Assembly (NCBI GenBank): GCA_900314595.1
Contig: OMVW01000001.1
Span: forward strand, 62,001 to 126,000
Direction of reading: 5' to 3'
DNA length: 64,000 nucleotides
From: an uncultured Dialister sp.
Lineage (GTDB): Bacteria; Bacillota; Negativicutes; Veillonellales; Dialisteraceae
Shown: piece after piece, positions 16,330-27,116 of the stretch
Layout: the number at the start of each line of letters is the position of its first letter
Position numbering within the stretch: position 1 is the stretch's first letter
Made by a program: the position numbers and the translations under genes
Notes under the pieces: generated by a model
The model's database searches: none
Told to the model about the DNA's origin: nothing
What the model saw: only the letters and a program-made list of their open reading frames with translations

Positions 16330-17073
16330 ATGGAAGAAAATCAGAAGACTGCCCTCGTAACCGGTGCCTCCCGGGGGATTGGTCGTGCTATTGCACTGAA
16401 GCTTGCCAGCGTGGGTTATACGGTTGCTGTTAATTATGCAGGAAGTCATGATGCGGCTGCTGCTGTAAAGAATGAAATTGAATCTTCCGGCGGAAAGGCG
16501 ATCCTTCTTCAAGGAGATGTATCCAAACCTGAAGATGTAGACCGTATCTTCAAAAAGATTAAAGAAGAATTCGGGGCACTTGACGTGCTTGTTAATAATG
16601 CAGGTATCAACAGGGATTCTCTGCTCATTCGCATGAAGGAAGAAAACTGGGATGATGTGATTTCTACTGACCTGAAAAGTGATTTTTTGACTATTAAGGC
16701 GGCTGCCATGATGATGATGAGGAAGAAAAAAGGATCCATTATCAATATTTCTTCTGTAGTAGGTGTTACCGGCAATGCTGGTCAGGCCAATTATGCGGCA
16801 GCTAAAGCAGGAGTCATTGGACTTACCAAAGCTTGCGCAAAAGAATTGGCGCCCCGACATATTCGTGTAAATGCGGTAGCTCCCGGGTTTATTGAAACGG
16901 CAATGACTGATGGAATCCCTGAAAAGCTCCGGGATGCAATGATTGCCTCTATCCCTCTGGGACGTATGGGGCAGCCTGAAGACGTGGCTAAAGCTGTATG
17001 TTTCCTGGCATCGGAAGAGGCTTCCTACATAACCGGTCAGGTACTGGTTGTAGATGGCGGTATGGTGATGTAA
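16330..17073 (+). CDS. fabG: 3-oxoacyl-ACP reductase
   Basis: 247 aa short-chain dehydrogenase. The NADPH-binding TGASRGIGRAI is at residues 11-21, NNAG at 89-92, and the Ser142-Tyr155-Lys159 triad in INISSVVG and YAAAKAG. It reduces beta-ketoacyl-ACP. Position within fabD-fabG-acpP-fabF sets it apart from other short-chain dehydrogenases. The start is 2 bp after the fabD stop with AAAGGAG inside the end of fabD. Confidence 0.96.
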   Translation: MEENQKTALVTGASRGIGRAIALKLASVGYTVAVNYAGSHDAAAAVKNEIESSGGKAILLQGDVSKPEDVDRIFKKIKEEFGALDVLVNNAGINRDSLLIRMKEENWDDVISTDLKSDFLTIKAAAMMMMRKKKGSIINISSVVGVTGNAGQANYAAAKAGVIGLTKACAKELAPRHIRVNAVAPGFIETAMTDGIPEKLRDAMIASIPLGRMGQPEDVAKAVCFLASEEASYITGQVLVVDGGMVM

Positions 17074-17159
17074 ATCTGTCCGGGAGTATAAAATTTAGCA
17101 ATTCCTTTTTGAATATTAAATAAAAGAAATAAGAATTTCTTTAATTAACAGGAAAAAAG

Positions 17160-17188
17160 GTGACAAGCTCCCATAGTTGTAATATAAT
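17160..17188 (+). promoter_or_regulatory. Promoter of acpP
   Basis: GTGACA (17160-17165) and a perfect TATAAT (17183-17188) with 17 bp spacing give acpP its own promoter, in line with the very high demand for acyl carrier protein. Confidence 0.75.
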
Positions 17189-17229
17189 CATTAAGGTACG
17201 AATTTCAGCGAAAGGTGGTGAAATTTATA

Positions 17230-17463
17230 ATGAGCACTTTTGACAGAGTAAAGAAGATCGTTGTTGATCAGCTGGGTGTAAACGAAGCTGATGTAACTAT
17301 CGATTCCACTTTCATTGATGACCTGGGCGCTGATTCCCTCGACATCGTTGAACTGATCATGGCATTCGAAGAAGAATTTGACATCGAAATTCCGGATGAC
17401 GCAGCAGAAAAGATCAAAACCGTAAAGAATGCTGTAGACTACATCGACAGCCAGATTCAGTAA
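17230..17463 (+). CDS. acpP: Acyl carrier protein
   Basis: 77 aa acidic four-helix protein. The phosphopantetheine attachment site is Ser36 in DDLGADSLDIVELIMAFEEE. The start at 17230 follows AAAGGTGGTG (17211-17220). AcpP carries the growing acyl chain through all FAS II steps. It has its own promoter and is followed by two hairpins before fabF. Confidence 0.98.
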   Translation: MSTFDRVKKIVVDQLGVNEADVTIDSTFIDDLGADSLDIVELIMAFEEEFDIEIPDDAAEKIKTVKNAVDYIDSQIQ

Positions 17464-17493
17464 TTGAAGAATTGGTATTGAATGCATAGTGGT

Positions 17494-17516
17494 GCCGGGG
17501 AACATGTTTCCCCGGC
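17494..17516 (+). promoter_or_regulatory. GC-rich hairpin after acpP
   Basis: GCCGGGGAA (17494-17502) pairs perfectly with TTCCCCGGC (17508-17516) around a 5-nt loop. No T run follows, so it is more likely an RNA-stabilising or processing hairpin at the acpP 3' end than a terminator. Confidence 0.6.
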
Positions 17517-17528
17517 GAACCAGTATGA

Positions 17529-17589
17529 TTTGAGGAAAATGCCTCAAAAAAGCGGATTACCTGTCCGTCATCCGTTTTTTTGAGGTTTT
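17529..17589 (+). terminator. Terminator or attenuator between acpP and fabF, with a competing hairpin
   Basis: CCTCAAAAAAGCGGAT (17542-17557) pairs with ATCCGTTTTTTTGAGG (17570-17585) over 16 bp with one G-U pair; the T run is within the 3' arm. The same CCTCAAA (17542-17548) can instead pair with TTTGAGG at 17529-17535, and TTTGAGG recurs at 17579-17585. The two pairings exclude each other at the base of the stem, which could modulate read-through into fabF. Confidence 0.7.
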
Positions 17590-17637
17590 GTCCTATTTGC
17601 TATCGTTTACAATATGTTTCTTAAGAGGTGCCCCTTT

Positions 17638-18881
<1,244 letters not shown>

Positions 18882-18885
<4 letters not shown>

Positions 18886-19616
18886 GTCATGCTGAAGCAA
18901 GACGGAAGGAACGTCTGCTTGAGGTTCAGCGGTTTGTGGAGGAAAATGAACTGCCTGTCAAAAATCTTGAACTGCTGAACATTGCCCTGACTCATACTTC
19001 CTATGCCAATGAGCATAAGAATGAAGTTATCCATGATAATGAGAGACTGGAATTTCTCGGTGATGCAGTGCTTGACCTGGTAGTGGGGGAATATCTCTTT
19101 CTTCGTTTTCCTGCATGGCCGGAGGGGGAACTGACGAGGGCCAAGGCCAGTGCTGTATGTAAACCTGCCTGTGCCGAATGTGCAGCAAAATTTCAGGTAG
19201 GCCGGTATATGCTTCTTGGACGGGGTGAAGAAATGTCCGGCGGCAGGACGAGGGAGTCTATCCTGGGCGATGCTTTCGAAGCTGTTATCGGGGCTATTTA
19301 CCTGGACAACAATTATGAGATTGCATCACGGTTTATCCTGGGGCACCTGAAGAAATATCTGGATCTCATCGATGAAGGAAACTATGATCACGATTACAAA
19401 TCTGATCTTCAGGAGCTGGTCCAGAAACATGGTGATGTCAATATCCGTTATGAAGTCACCCATGACGAGGGCCCGGACCATGATAAAACCATCTGGATGC
19501 ATATCTTCATTAATGGTAAGGATTTTGGCAGTGGCATAGGTAAAAATAAAAAGGAAGCTGCCCAGAGGGCAGCCAAAGAGGCTATCAAGCGGATCCAATC
19601 CGGTGAAAAAGTCTGA
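18882..19616 (+). CDS. rnc: Ribonuclease III
   Basis: 244 aa. The RNase III signature NERLEFLGDAVLDLV is at about residues 53-67 (catalytic E58 and D61), with GDAFEAVIGAIYLD supplying the second acidic pair. The C-terminal dsRNA-binding domain is at about 165-240 (YKSDLQELVQKHG, GIGKNKKEAAQRAAKEA). It processes rRNA and other double-stranded RNA. The ATG overlaps the fabF stop, so translation is coupled. In many Firmicutes rnc also follows acpP or fabF. Confidence 0.96.
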
Positions 19617-19622
19617 AACAGA

Positions 19623-19657
19623 GTGAAGAAGTGAGTTTTCATTTCTTCACTTTTTTT
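19623..19657 (+). terminator. Intrinsic terminator of the fab-rnc operon
   Basis: GTGAAGAAGTG pairs with CATTTCTTCAC (one G-U pair), followed by seven T residues. Confidence 0.85.
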
Positions 19658-19750
19658 GATATGATTTGTATAATTCTTTATCCTGCATAATTGGGATTCT
19701 AAAATTACCAAAAATTCGTTCTTTAATAGATTCATTTTGGTGGATGAGTA

Positions 19751-19759
19751 TGATATAAT
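19751..19759 (+). promoter_or_regulatory. Extended -10 promoter of uvrBAC
   Basis: TGATATAAT (TGn plus a perfect -10) lies about 80 bp before uvrB; the -35 region (TTCATT, 19731-19736) is weak. No LexA/DinR box (CGAAC-N4-GTTCG) was recognised in the leader. Confidence 0.5.
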
Positions 19760-19840
19760 GAAATAGAAAAAATTCGATAATTTATTTAAAGTACCCGGCA
19801 AATCTATATTGCCGCCATGTGAAGATACAGGAGAAATAGT

Positions 19841-21946
19841 ATGGATCGTTCCAGAATCAAGCGTCAATATACGGAACCTGCGATTCCATTCCAGCTGAAG
19901 GCATCTTTCAAACCGATGGGAGATCAGCCCAAAGCGGTAGATTCACTGGTGAAAGGGTTGAAGGAAGGAGAATGGGCTCAGGTCCTTCTTGGGGCAACGG
20001 GAACAGGCAAAACTTTTACCATGGCCAAAGTAATTGAAGAAGTACAGAGACCGACGCTTATTATCTCACCAAATAAGACACTGGCTGCACAGACAGCCAG
20101 CGAGTTTAAGGACTTCTTCCCCGATAACGCGGTCTATTATTTCGTCAGTTACTATGATTATTACCAGCCGGAATCCTATGTCCCGCAGACAGATACATAC
20201 ATTGAAAAAGATTCTTCCCGAAACGAGGAAATCGATCGACTGCGTCATTCTGCCACTATGGCCCTTTTTGAACGTAAAGATGTCATTATTGTAGCCTCCG
20301 TATCCTGCATATATGGTCTTGGGGATCCTGAAGATTACAGTACTATGGGCCTTTCTTTAAGACCGGGGGAAGAAATAGAACGGGATACCATTATTGAAAA
20401 ACTGGTCAATATGCAGTATATGAGGAATGATATGAATTTCACCCGCGATACATTCCGGGTCAGGGGAGATACGATTGATGTATTCCCAGCTTCAGAAAAT
20501 AATGTGGCCGTGCGAATTGAAATGTTTGGAGATGAAATTGATTCTCTCACTGAATTTGACGTGCTCACCGGGGAGATTGTGGCGGAAAGAAACCATATCG
20601 GTATTTTTCCGGCTTCCCATTACGTTACAAGTTCCGATAAGTTAAGGAAGGCCATAACCTCCATTGAAGGGGAACTGCAGCAGCAGCTTAAACTTTTACG
20701 GAGTCAGGATAAACTGCTGGAAGCACAGCGGCTTGAGCAGAGGACAAATTATGATATAGAAATGATGCAGGAAGTAGGCTACTGCTCAGGTATTGAAAAT
20801 TATTCCCGACATATGTCGAACCGGAAACCCGGCGAGCCGCCCTATACGCTGCTTGATTATTTCCCCGATGATTTCATGATTATGATTGATGAATCTCATG
20901 TCACCGTGCCTCAGCTCCGAGCCATGTATAATGGCGACCAGTCCAGAAAAAGGACATTGGTGGATTATGGCTTCCGCCTGCCAAGTGCTCTGGATAATCG
21001 GCCGCTGACTTTTGATGAATTCACAGAACGAATCAATCAGATTATTTATGTTTCTGCTACTCCTGGCCCTTATGAAATGGGAGTGCAGACGAATTTAGCC
21101 GAACAGATTATCAGACCTACGGGACTTCTTGATCCAAGTATCGAAGTCCGCCCCATTGAAGGGCAGATGGATGATCTCCTGGGGGAGATTCACAAGCGGG
21201 AGGATTTGCACGAAAGAGTGCTCATTACCACGCTTACGAAAAAGATGGCGGAAGATTTGACAGATTTCCTGACAGAGGCGGGAGTGAAGGTCAGGTATCT
21301 TCATTCCGATGTGGCTACGATTGAAAGGGCTGAAATCATCAGGGATTTGAGAGCCGGTGTATTTGATGTTCTTGTCGGTATTAATCTGCTCCGCGAAGGT
21401 CTGGACATGCCGGAAGTTTCTCTGGTGGCTATTCTTGATGCTGATAAGGAAGGCTTTTTAAGATCTGAAACATCCATGATACAGGTTATCGGTCGGGCAG
21501 CCCGCAATGAGCATGGACATGTCATCATGTATGCGGATACGGTGACAAAGTCGATGCAGTATGCCATTGATGAAACCAACCGCCGCCGGGATATTCAGAT
21601 GGCCTATAATAAAGAACACCATATCACACCACATACGGTACAGAAACGGGTTAAAGATCTTATCGATCTGACAAAGATTGAAGAAAAACCTGAAAGCTAT
21701 CATAAATCCGAAGGAAAGAATGAACTTTCTGACGAGGAATTGTACCTGCAGATGCAGCAAACTGAAAAGGATATGAAACGGGCTGCCAAATCACTGGAAT
21801 TTGAAGAAGCTGCCATGTGGCGCGACCAGCTGGCAAAACTCCGCCAGCTGTGGACAGAACGTTATGGCTCTCGGGCAGAAGCTGCCATGAAGCGGGTCAG
21901 TGCCGGTAGAAAACGAATTTATAAACCATCTAAGAAGAGGATATAA
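19841..21946 (+). CDS. uvrB: Excinuclease ABC subunit B
   Basis: 701 aa. Walker A GATGTGKT is at residues 51-58. The beta-hairpin that inserts into damaged DNA is rich in Tyr (YYDYYQPESYVPQTDTYIEK). Helicase motifs include IDESHVTVPQ, ISATPG-like VSATPGPYE and QVIGRAARN. A C-terminal UVR domain (about 645-680) binds UvrC. The protein is an ATPase that verifies damage handed over by UvrA. It heads an operon in which uvrB, uvrA and uvrC follow directly, a complete nucleotide excision set. Confidence 0.97.
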   Translation: MDRSRIKRQYTEPAIPFQLKASFKPMGDQPKAVDSLVKGLKEGEWAQVLLGATGTGKTFTMAKVIEEVQRPTLIISPNKTLAAQTASEFKDFFPDNAVYYFVSYYDYYQPESYVPQTDTYIEKDSSRNEEIDRLRHSATMALFERKDVIIVASVSCIYGLGDPEDYSTMGLSLRPGEEIERDTIIEKLVNMQYMRNDMNFTRDTFRVRGDTIDVFPASENNVAVRIEMFGDEIDSLTEFDVLTGEIVAERNHIGIFPASHYVTSSDKLRKAITSIEGELQQQLKLLRSQDKLLEAQRLEQRTNYDIEMMQEVGYCSGIENYSRHMSNRKPGEPPYTLLDYFPDDFMIMIDESHVTVPQLRAMYNGDQSRKRTLVDYGFRLPSALDNRPLTFDEFTERINQIIYVSATPGPYEMGVQTNLAEQIIRPTGLLDPSIEVRPIEGQMDDLLGEIHKREDLHERVLITTLTKKMAEDLTDFLTEAGVKVRYLHSDVATIERAEIIRDLRAGVFDVLVGINLLREGLDMPEVSLVAILDADKEGFLRSETSMIQVIGRAARNEHGHVIMYADTVTKSMQYAIDETNRRRDIQMAYNKEHHITPHTVQKRVKDLIDLTKIEEKPESYHKSEGKNELSDEELYLQMQQTEKDMKRAAKSLEFEEAAMWRDQLAKLRQLWTERYGSRAEAAMKRVSAGRKRIYKPSKKRI

Positions 21947-21998
21947 GAGAGAATCCTGTATTCAGGTGTATCTCTTTTTGGTGCATGAAAGGTATTTT

Positions 21999-24848
21999 AT
22001 GGAAAAGGGAATTATTATACAGGGGGCCAGACAGAATAATCTGAAAAATATCAATCTAACCCTGCCAAGAAATAAACTGATCGTTTTCACCGGGCTTTCG
22101 GGATCCGGGAAATCGTCACTTGCTTTTGATACGATTTATGCGGAAGGGCAGAGAAAATATGTGGAGTCTCTGTCCGCTTATGCCAGACAGTTTTTAGGGC
22201 AGATGAATAAGCCTGATATAGATAAGATCTCCGGTCTGTCCCCTGCTATTTCTATCGATCAGAAATCCACCAGCCATAATCCCCGCTCCACGGTGGGAAC
22301 GGTGACAGAGATTCATGATTATCTGCGCATGCTCTATGCCCATGCCAGCCGCGCTTTCTGCCCGAATTGCGGGAAGCCAATTGAGAGGCAGACTGTAGAC
22401 CAGATTGTGGATGCCCTCATGGCTTTGGGGAATCGGACAAGGTTGATGATTTTGGGGCCTGTTGCGGTCCAGAAAAAGGGGACTCATAAGAAACTTTTGG
22501 AAGAACTCCGTAAAGAAGGGTATGTCCGAGTCCGTGTGGATGGACAGGTATATCCCCTGGCGGAAGATATTGAATTGGAGAAAAATAAAAAACATACAAT
22601 AGAAGTGGTGGTTGACAGAGTCATTATCAAAGACGGCATTATTCGTCGTTTGACTGATTCCGTGGAGGCGGCTCTTAAGCTTGGCGATGGCCTTATGGTA
22701 GCGTCTATGATTGATGGACCTGATCACCTATTCAGTACTCATTTTGCCTGCCCGGATTGTGGTATTTCCCTGCCAAAACCGGAACCCAGGATTTTTTCAT
22801 TCAATAATCCTTTCGGCGCCTGCCCTGCCTGTATGGGATTGGGCTCTTCTCTGGAGGCGGATTTTCACCGTATTCTCCCTAATCATGAAATTTCTTTCCG
22901 GCTCGGTGCCATTAAGCCCTTTCCATATAATAAGGAAAGCTGGCTTTACAAGCAGTTGGATGCTTTCCTGAAATCATATAATCTGACTATGGATGCCTGC
23001 TACAACGATCTGCCGGAGAAGGCAAAAGAGGAATTTGAGCATGGCGGACATGAACTGTTGTCTTTCCGCTATACAAATCAGGACGGAGAGACTAAGACCT
23101 ATCAGAGAGTTTTTGAAGGCATCGTTCCTATGACAAAACGACGTTACGAAGAAGCCTGGACAGACAAGATGAAAGAAACCCTGGCTAACTATCTGATCGA
23201 AAAACCTTGCCCCGTCTGCCATGGCGCCAGACTTCGGCCGGAAAGCCTGGCATTCCGCGTGGGAAATAAAAATATTGCGGAATTGTCAGCAATGCCGGTT
23301 TCTGAACTTCTTCCATTTTTGGATCAGCTTGACTTGACGGAAAAAGAAAAAGTTATAGCAGATCAGATACTCCGGGAAGTTAAAAACAGGTTAACCTTTC
23401 TTTCCAATGTGGGCCTAGAGTACTTGACCCTTTCTCGCGGGGCCTCGACTCTTTCCGGCGGTGAGGCCCAGCGTATCCGTCTGGCTACGCAGATTGGTTC
23501 CGGACTCGTGGGGGTATTGTATATACTGGATGAGCCTTCCATCGGTCTTCACCAGCGGGATAATGATAAACTTTTGGCAACGCTTAAAGGTATGCGGGAT
23601 TTGGGAAATACCCTTATAGTGGTAGAGCATGATGAAGATACCATCCGAACGGCAGACTGGGTGGTGGATATAGGACCGGGAGCTGGAGAAAAAGGCGGCT
23701 ATGTAGTAGCTGAAGGTACACCCGAGGATATAAAGAAATCCGAAAATTCCATTACCAGCGCCTACCTCAGAGGCGACAAATACATTTCCCTTCCCCATGA
23801 AAGGCGGAAAGGGAATGGCCTTTTCCTGACAATTCATGGAGCTGCCGAACACAATCTGAAGCATATAGACGTTAAATTTCCATTGGGGGCTTTCACTGTA
23901 GTTACTGGAGAATCAGGTTCAGGAAAGAGTACTCTTGTCAACGAAATACTGTATCAGGGCCTTTCCAATATAAAAAATCATACCTCTTATGCGACAGGAA
24001 AATTTGATTTTATGGAAGGCGCAGAATATGTAGATAAAATCATCGATATTGACCAGCAGCCTATCGGAAGGACACCCCGTTCCAATCCGGCTACCTATAC
24101 CGGTGTTTTTAATGATATCCGTGAGCTTTTCAGCCAGACTTCAGAAGCCAAAATGCGGGGATATAAACCCGGACGTTTCAGTTTCAATATCAAAGGCGGT
24201 CGATGTGAAGCCTGCCATGGAGACGGCATCATTAAAATCGAAATGCAGTTCCTGTCTGATGTCTATGTGCCCTGCGAGGTATGTCATGGGGCCCGGTATA
24301 ACAGAGAAACTCTGGAAGTCCGTTATAAAGGGAAAAATATTTCTGATGTGCTCAATATGACCGTGGACGAGGCTATTCCCTTTTTTGAAAATCATCCCAA
24401 GATCCTTCGCAAACTGGAAACGCTGGAAGAAGTGGGACTGGGTTATATTCATCTTGGGCAGCCGGCGACTACGATGTCCGGCGGGGAGGCCCAGCGTGTA
24501 AAACTGGCGACTGAACTCATGCGTCGGGGAACGGGAGATACTCTTTATATTCTCGATGAACCTACTACCGGTCTTCATAGCGAAGATATCAGGAAACTTC
24601 TAATTGTTTTACAGAAACTGGTGGATCAAGGAAATACGGTCGTTGTAATCGAGCATAATCTGGATGTAGTCAAGGTAGCAGATTACATTATCGATCTGGG
24701 ACCCGAAGGCGGAGATAAAGGCGGTGAAATTGTAGCAGCCGGTACGCCGGAAGAAATCTGCAGAGTCAAACGTTCTTATACCGGGCAATACCTGCTGCCG
24801 GTCATTGAACGAACCAGAGAAATCATGAGGAATCATAACGATGATTAA
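21999..24848 (+). CDS. uvrA: Excinuclease ABC subunit A
   Basis: 949 aa from ATG 21999 with GAAAGG upstream; an upstream in-frame extension would run into uvrB. It has two ABC ATPase halves: Walker A GLSGSGKSS at 32-40 and GESGSGKST in the second half, and signatures LSGGEAQRIRLA and MSGGEAQRVKLA. Zinc fingers are visible as CPDCG...CPACMG and GRCEACHGDG...CEVCHGARY. UvrA dimers find bulky DNA lesions and load UvrB. The gene ends 8 bp inside uvrC. Confidence 0.97.
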   Translation: MEKGIIIQGARQNNLKNINLTLPRNKLIVFTGLSGSGKSSLAFDTIYAEGQRKYVESLSAYARQFLGQMNKPDIDKISGLSPAISIDQKSTSHNPRSTVGTVTEIHDYLRMLYAHASRAFCPNCGKPIERQTVDQIVDALMALGNRTRLMILGPVAVQKKGTHKKLLEELRKEGYVRVRVDGQVYPLAEDIELEKNKKHTIEVVVDRVIIKDGIIRRLTDSVEAALKLGDGLMVASMIDGPDHLFSTHFACPDCGISLPKPEPRIFSFNNPFGACPACMGLGSSLEADFHRILPNHEISFRLGAIKPFPYNKESWLYKQLDAFLKSYNLTMDACYNDLPEKAKEEFEHGGHELLSFRYTNQDGETKTYQRVFEGIVPMTKRRYEEAWTDKMKETLANYLIEKPCPVCHGARLRPESLAFRVGNKNIAELSAMPVSELLPFLDQLDLTEKEKVIADQILREVKNRLTFLSNVGLEYLTLSRGASTLSGGEAQRIRLATQIGSGLVGVLYILDEPSIGLHQRDNDKLLATLKGMRDLGNTLIVVEHDEDTIRTADWVVDIGPGAGEKGGYVVAEGTPEDIKKSENSITSAYLRGDKYISLPHERRKGNGLFLTIHGAAEHNLKHIDVKFPLGAFTVVTGESGSGKSTLVNEILYQGLSNIKNHTSYATGKFDFMEGAEYVDKIIDIDQQPIGRTPRSNPATYTGVFNDIRELFSQTSEAKMRGYKPGRFSFNIKGGRCEACHGDGIIKIEMQFLSDVYVPCEVCHGARYNRETLEVRYKGKNISDVLNMTVDEAIPFFENHPKILRKLETLEEVGLGYIHLGQPATTMSGGEAQRVKLATELMRRGTGDTLYILDEPTTGLHSEDIRKLLIVLQKLVDQGNTVVVIEHNLDVVKVADYIIDLGPEGGDKGGEIVAAGTPEEICRVKRSYTGQYLLPVIERTREIMRNHNDD

Positions 24849-26721
24849 CGTGAATGATAAAATCAGGGCCAAAGTAGAGGCACTTCCTGACTCACCGGGG
24901 GTTTACAGATGGAAGGATAAGGATGGCCGCATCATATATGTGGGAAAAGCTAAGAACCTGAAAAACCGGGTCCGTTCCTATGTTCGGGAAGATAAAAACC
25001 GTTCTCCCAAAGTGGCTGCCATGATCCGCCATGCGGAAGATCTGGACATTACCATGACTGCTACCGAAATGGAAGCACTGATTCTGGAATGCAACCTGAT
25101 CAAGGAGATCCATCCAAGGTACAACATTTCCCTCAGGGATGATAAGTCCTATCCCTACGTCAAAATCACGACCCGTGATGAATGGCCCCGGATTTTTGTA
25201 ACAAGAAATATACGCCATGATGACGGAGCTGAATATTTTGGCCCATTCACCGATGTGGGGAGTCTGCGGGCGACACTGAGCCTCCTCAGGAAGTATTATC
25301 CCATCCGCAATTGCCGTTCTATGAAAGTATCACGGCCCTGCCTGCAGTATCATCTGCATCTATGCTGCGGTCCCTGCTTTGAGCTCTGCTTAAAAGAAGA
25401 TTATAAAAAATACGTGGATACAATCTGCGATCTGTTTGAAGGAAAAAGTACGGGACTGGTTCAGGAATTGAAGCAGAAAATGGCAAAAGCCTCGGAAAAC
25501 ATGGCTTATGAAGAAGCTGCGAAATATCGGGATCAGATTCGCGCTATCGAATCGGTACAGCAGAGACAGAATATTGTAGCCAATGAGGGGGACTTTGATG
25601 TGGTGGGGCTGGCCAGAGACGGCAGCCATGCGGGACTGGAAGTATTTTATATCCGTTATGGGCGTATGGTGGGAAAGGAAAATTTCAGTATACCGGAAAG
25701 TGCGGATGAAACAGATGAAGAAATCATGACAGCTTTTGTTCGTGATTTCTATGGTGGAAATCCGAATTCCATTCCCCGGGAAATTATCCTGCCCCTGACG
25801 GTTTCAGATCAGGAACTGGTTTCCTCCTGGCTTACTCATCTTAAAGGTACGGATGTGAAAATCCTGGTGCCCCAGAGGGGATTCAAGCGGCGTCTGAAGG
25901 ACATGGCCATGGCCAATGCGGGAAAATATTTATCTGATAAGAAACTGCAGTGGGAATATCAGGATGCCCGTGAACAGGGGGCGGTACGTAAATTGAAGGA
26001 ACTTCTGGGGCTGCCCAGGCTTCCTGAGCGGATGGAATGCTTTGATATTTCCCATAATCAGGGGGCAGAAACTACAGGCTCCATGGTTGTTTTTGAGCAT
26101 GGACGTCCTGCGAAAAAAGAATACAGAAAGTTCAAACTTCAGACAACTCAGGGACATGCGGATGATTTTAAATCTATGGCTGAAGTTATGAGCCGTCGTT
26201 ATGGGAAAGAAAAGGACTGGCCTGCTCCGGATCTCATTGTCCTTGATGGCGGGCTTGGGCAGCTCCATGCGGCTCTGCCGGTCATTCGTGAGGCCGGTTG
26301 TGATGCGCCTGTTATAGGCCTTGCAAAGCGGATTGAAGAAATCTATATGGAGGGCTCAGAAGAACCTGTTGTCCTGGATCATCATGAACCTGCCCTGCAG
26401 CTTCTTCAATTTATCCGTGATGAGGCTCACCGATTCGTTATTTCCTATCATCGGAAGTGGACGAACAAAAGAAATACGGAATCCATTCTGGATCATGTGG
26501 ATGGCATTGGCCCCACAAGAAGAAATGCTCTCTGGCATGCCTTCCGGTCTATGGATGAAATGCGCAAGGCTTCTGTAGAAGAACTGGCACAAGTCCCCGG
26601 AATGAACAAGAAGACGGCTGAAAATCTATATCGTTTTCTTCATATGCGCAAGGACGAAAAGCAGATGGTTATCAATGGGCTGGAATCTGCTGCAGCACCT
26701 GCAGCAGAAATTAAACCATGA
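24841..26721 (+). CDS. uvrC: Excinuclease ABC subunit C
   Basis: 626 aa. The N-terminal GIY-YIG nuclease (PGVYRWKDKDGRIIYVGKAK, about 17-36) makes the 3' incision. A Cys-rich loop (CLQYHLHLCCGPC) and a UVR domain (EEAAKYRDQIRAIE) follow, then the RNase H-like nuclease for the 5' incision (CFDISHNQG, LIVLDGGLGQL). C-terminal helix-hairpin-helix motifs read LDHVDGIGPTRRNAL and LAQVPGMNKKTAENLY. The start ATG overlaps the end of uvrA by 8 bp. An inverted repeat (CTGCTGCAG) lies near the 3' end but has no T run. Confidence 0.97.
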   Translation: MINVNDKIRAKVEALPDSPGVYRWKDKDGRIIYVGKAKNLKNRVRSYVREDKNRSPKVAAMIRHAEDLDITMTATEMEALILECNLIKEIHPRYNISLRDDKSYPYVKITTRDEWPRIFVTRNIRHDDGAEYFGPFTDVGSLRATLSLLRKYYPIRNCRSMKVSRPCLQYHLHLCCGPCFELCLKEDYKKYVDTICDLFEGKSTGLVQELKQKMAKASENMAYEEAAKYRDQIRAIESVQQRQNIVANEGDFDVVGLARDGSHAGLEVFYIRYGRMVGKENFSIPESADETDEEIMTAFVRDFYGGNPNSIPREIILPLTVSDQELVSSWLTHLKGTDVKILVPQRGFKRRLKDMAMANAGKYLSDKKLQWEYQDAREQGAVRKLKELLGLPRLPERMECFDISHNQGAETTGSMVVFEHGRPAKKEYRKFKLQTTQGHADDFKSMAEVMSRRYGKEKDWPAPDLIVLDGGLGQLHAALPVIREAGCDAPVIGLAKRIEEIYMEGSEEPVVLDHHEPALQLLQFIRDEAHRFVISYHRKWTNKRNTESILDHVDGIGPTRRNALWHAFRSMDEMRKASVEELAQVPGMNKKTAENLYRFLHMRKDEKQMVINGLESAAAPAAEIKP

Positions 26722-26770
26722 CTGCTTTATCCGAATTAAAAGTATCATCTGGAAAGAAAGCATATTTTTC

Positions 26771-26799
26771 TTGACAAAAGGTCATTGTCCACGTATAAT
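26771..26799 (+). promoter_or_regulatory. Consensus promoter of rpmF
   Basis: Perfect TTGACA (26771-26776) and perfect TATAAT (26794-26799) with the ideal 17 bp spacer: the strongest-looking promoter in the window. Confidence 0.9.
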
Positions 26800-26813
26800 A
26801 ATGAAGTTGATAA

Positions 26814-26865
26814 TTTTAGCTCCGGCTAAAAGCACTGTGTATGAACAGTGATGCCATCACGGCAT
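26814..26865 (+). promoter_or_regulatory. Structured leader of rpmF with three consecutive hairpins
   Basis: The roughly 90-nt leader contains three hairpins in a row: TTTTAGC/GCTAAAA around a TCCG tetraloop (26814-26831), CACTGT/ACAGTG (26833-26850) and ATGCC/GGCAT (26851-26865). The ribosome binding site AAGGAGGTG follows at 26880-26888. There is no terminator-like T run, so any control would be at translation or RNA stability. Confidence 0.55.
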
Positions 26866-26894
26866 GAAGGCCGATAGGTAAGGAGGTGCTAAAA

Positions 26895-27080
26895 ATGCCG
26901 GTTCCGAGGACAAAAAGTTCTAGATCTCGTCGTGACAAGAGACGTGCAAATTGGAAGCTGACCGTTCCGGGTCTCGTTGAATGCCCGCAGTGCCATGCAC
27001 TGAAAAAACCTCATCATGTATGCCCAGTATGCGGTTACTATAAAGGTAAGCAGATTGTCAGCAAGACTGTTGAAGGTTAA
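26895..27080 (+). CDS. rpmF: 50S ribosomal protein L32
   Basis: 61 aa from ATG 26895, 6 bases after AGGAGGTG; a GTG at 26886 lies inside the ribosome binding site and is rejected. The start MPVPRTKSSRSRRDKRRA is typical. Two CxxC pairs (CPQC, CPVC) mark the zinc-binding form. The usual neighbours (the YceD/DUF177 gene upstream, plsX downstream) are missing, so the gene is detached from its common context. A terminator follows directly. Confidence 0.96.
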   Translation: MPVPRTKSSRSRRDKRRANWKLTVPGLVECPQCHALKKPHHVCPVCGYYKGKQIVSKTVEG

Positions 27081-27087
27081 TTGAAGA

Positions 27088-27116
27088 AACGTTTCCCTTA
27101 GGGAGACGTTTTTTTA
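27088..27116 (+). terminator. Intrinsic terminator of rpmF
   Basis: AACGTTTCCC pairs with GGGAGACGTT (one G-U pair) around TTA, followed by a T run. Confidence 0.85.

Noticed and set aside
26686..26708. Inverted repeat CTGCTGCAG near the end of uvrC as a terminator
   Set aside because: It is within coding sequence and has no T run.
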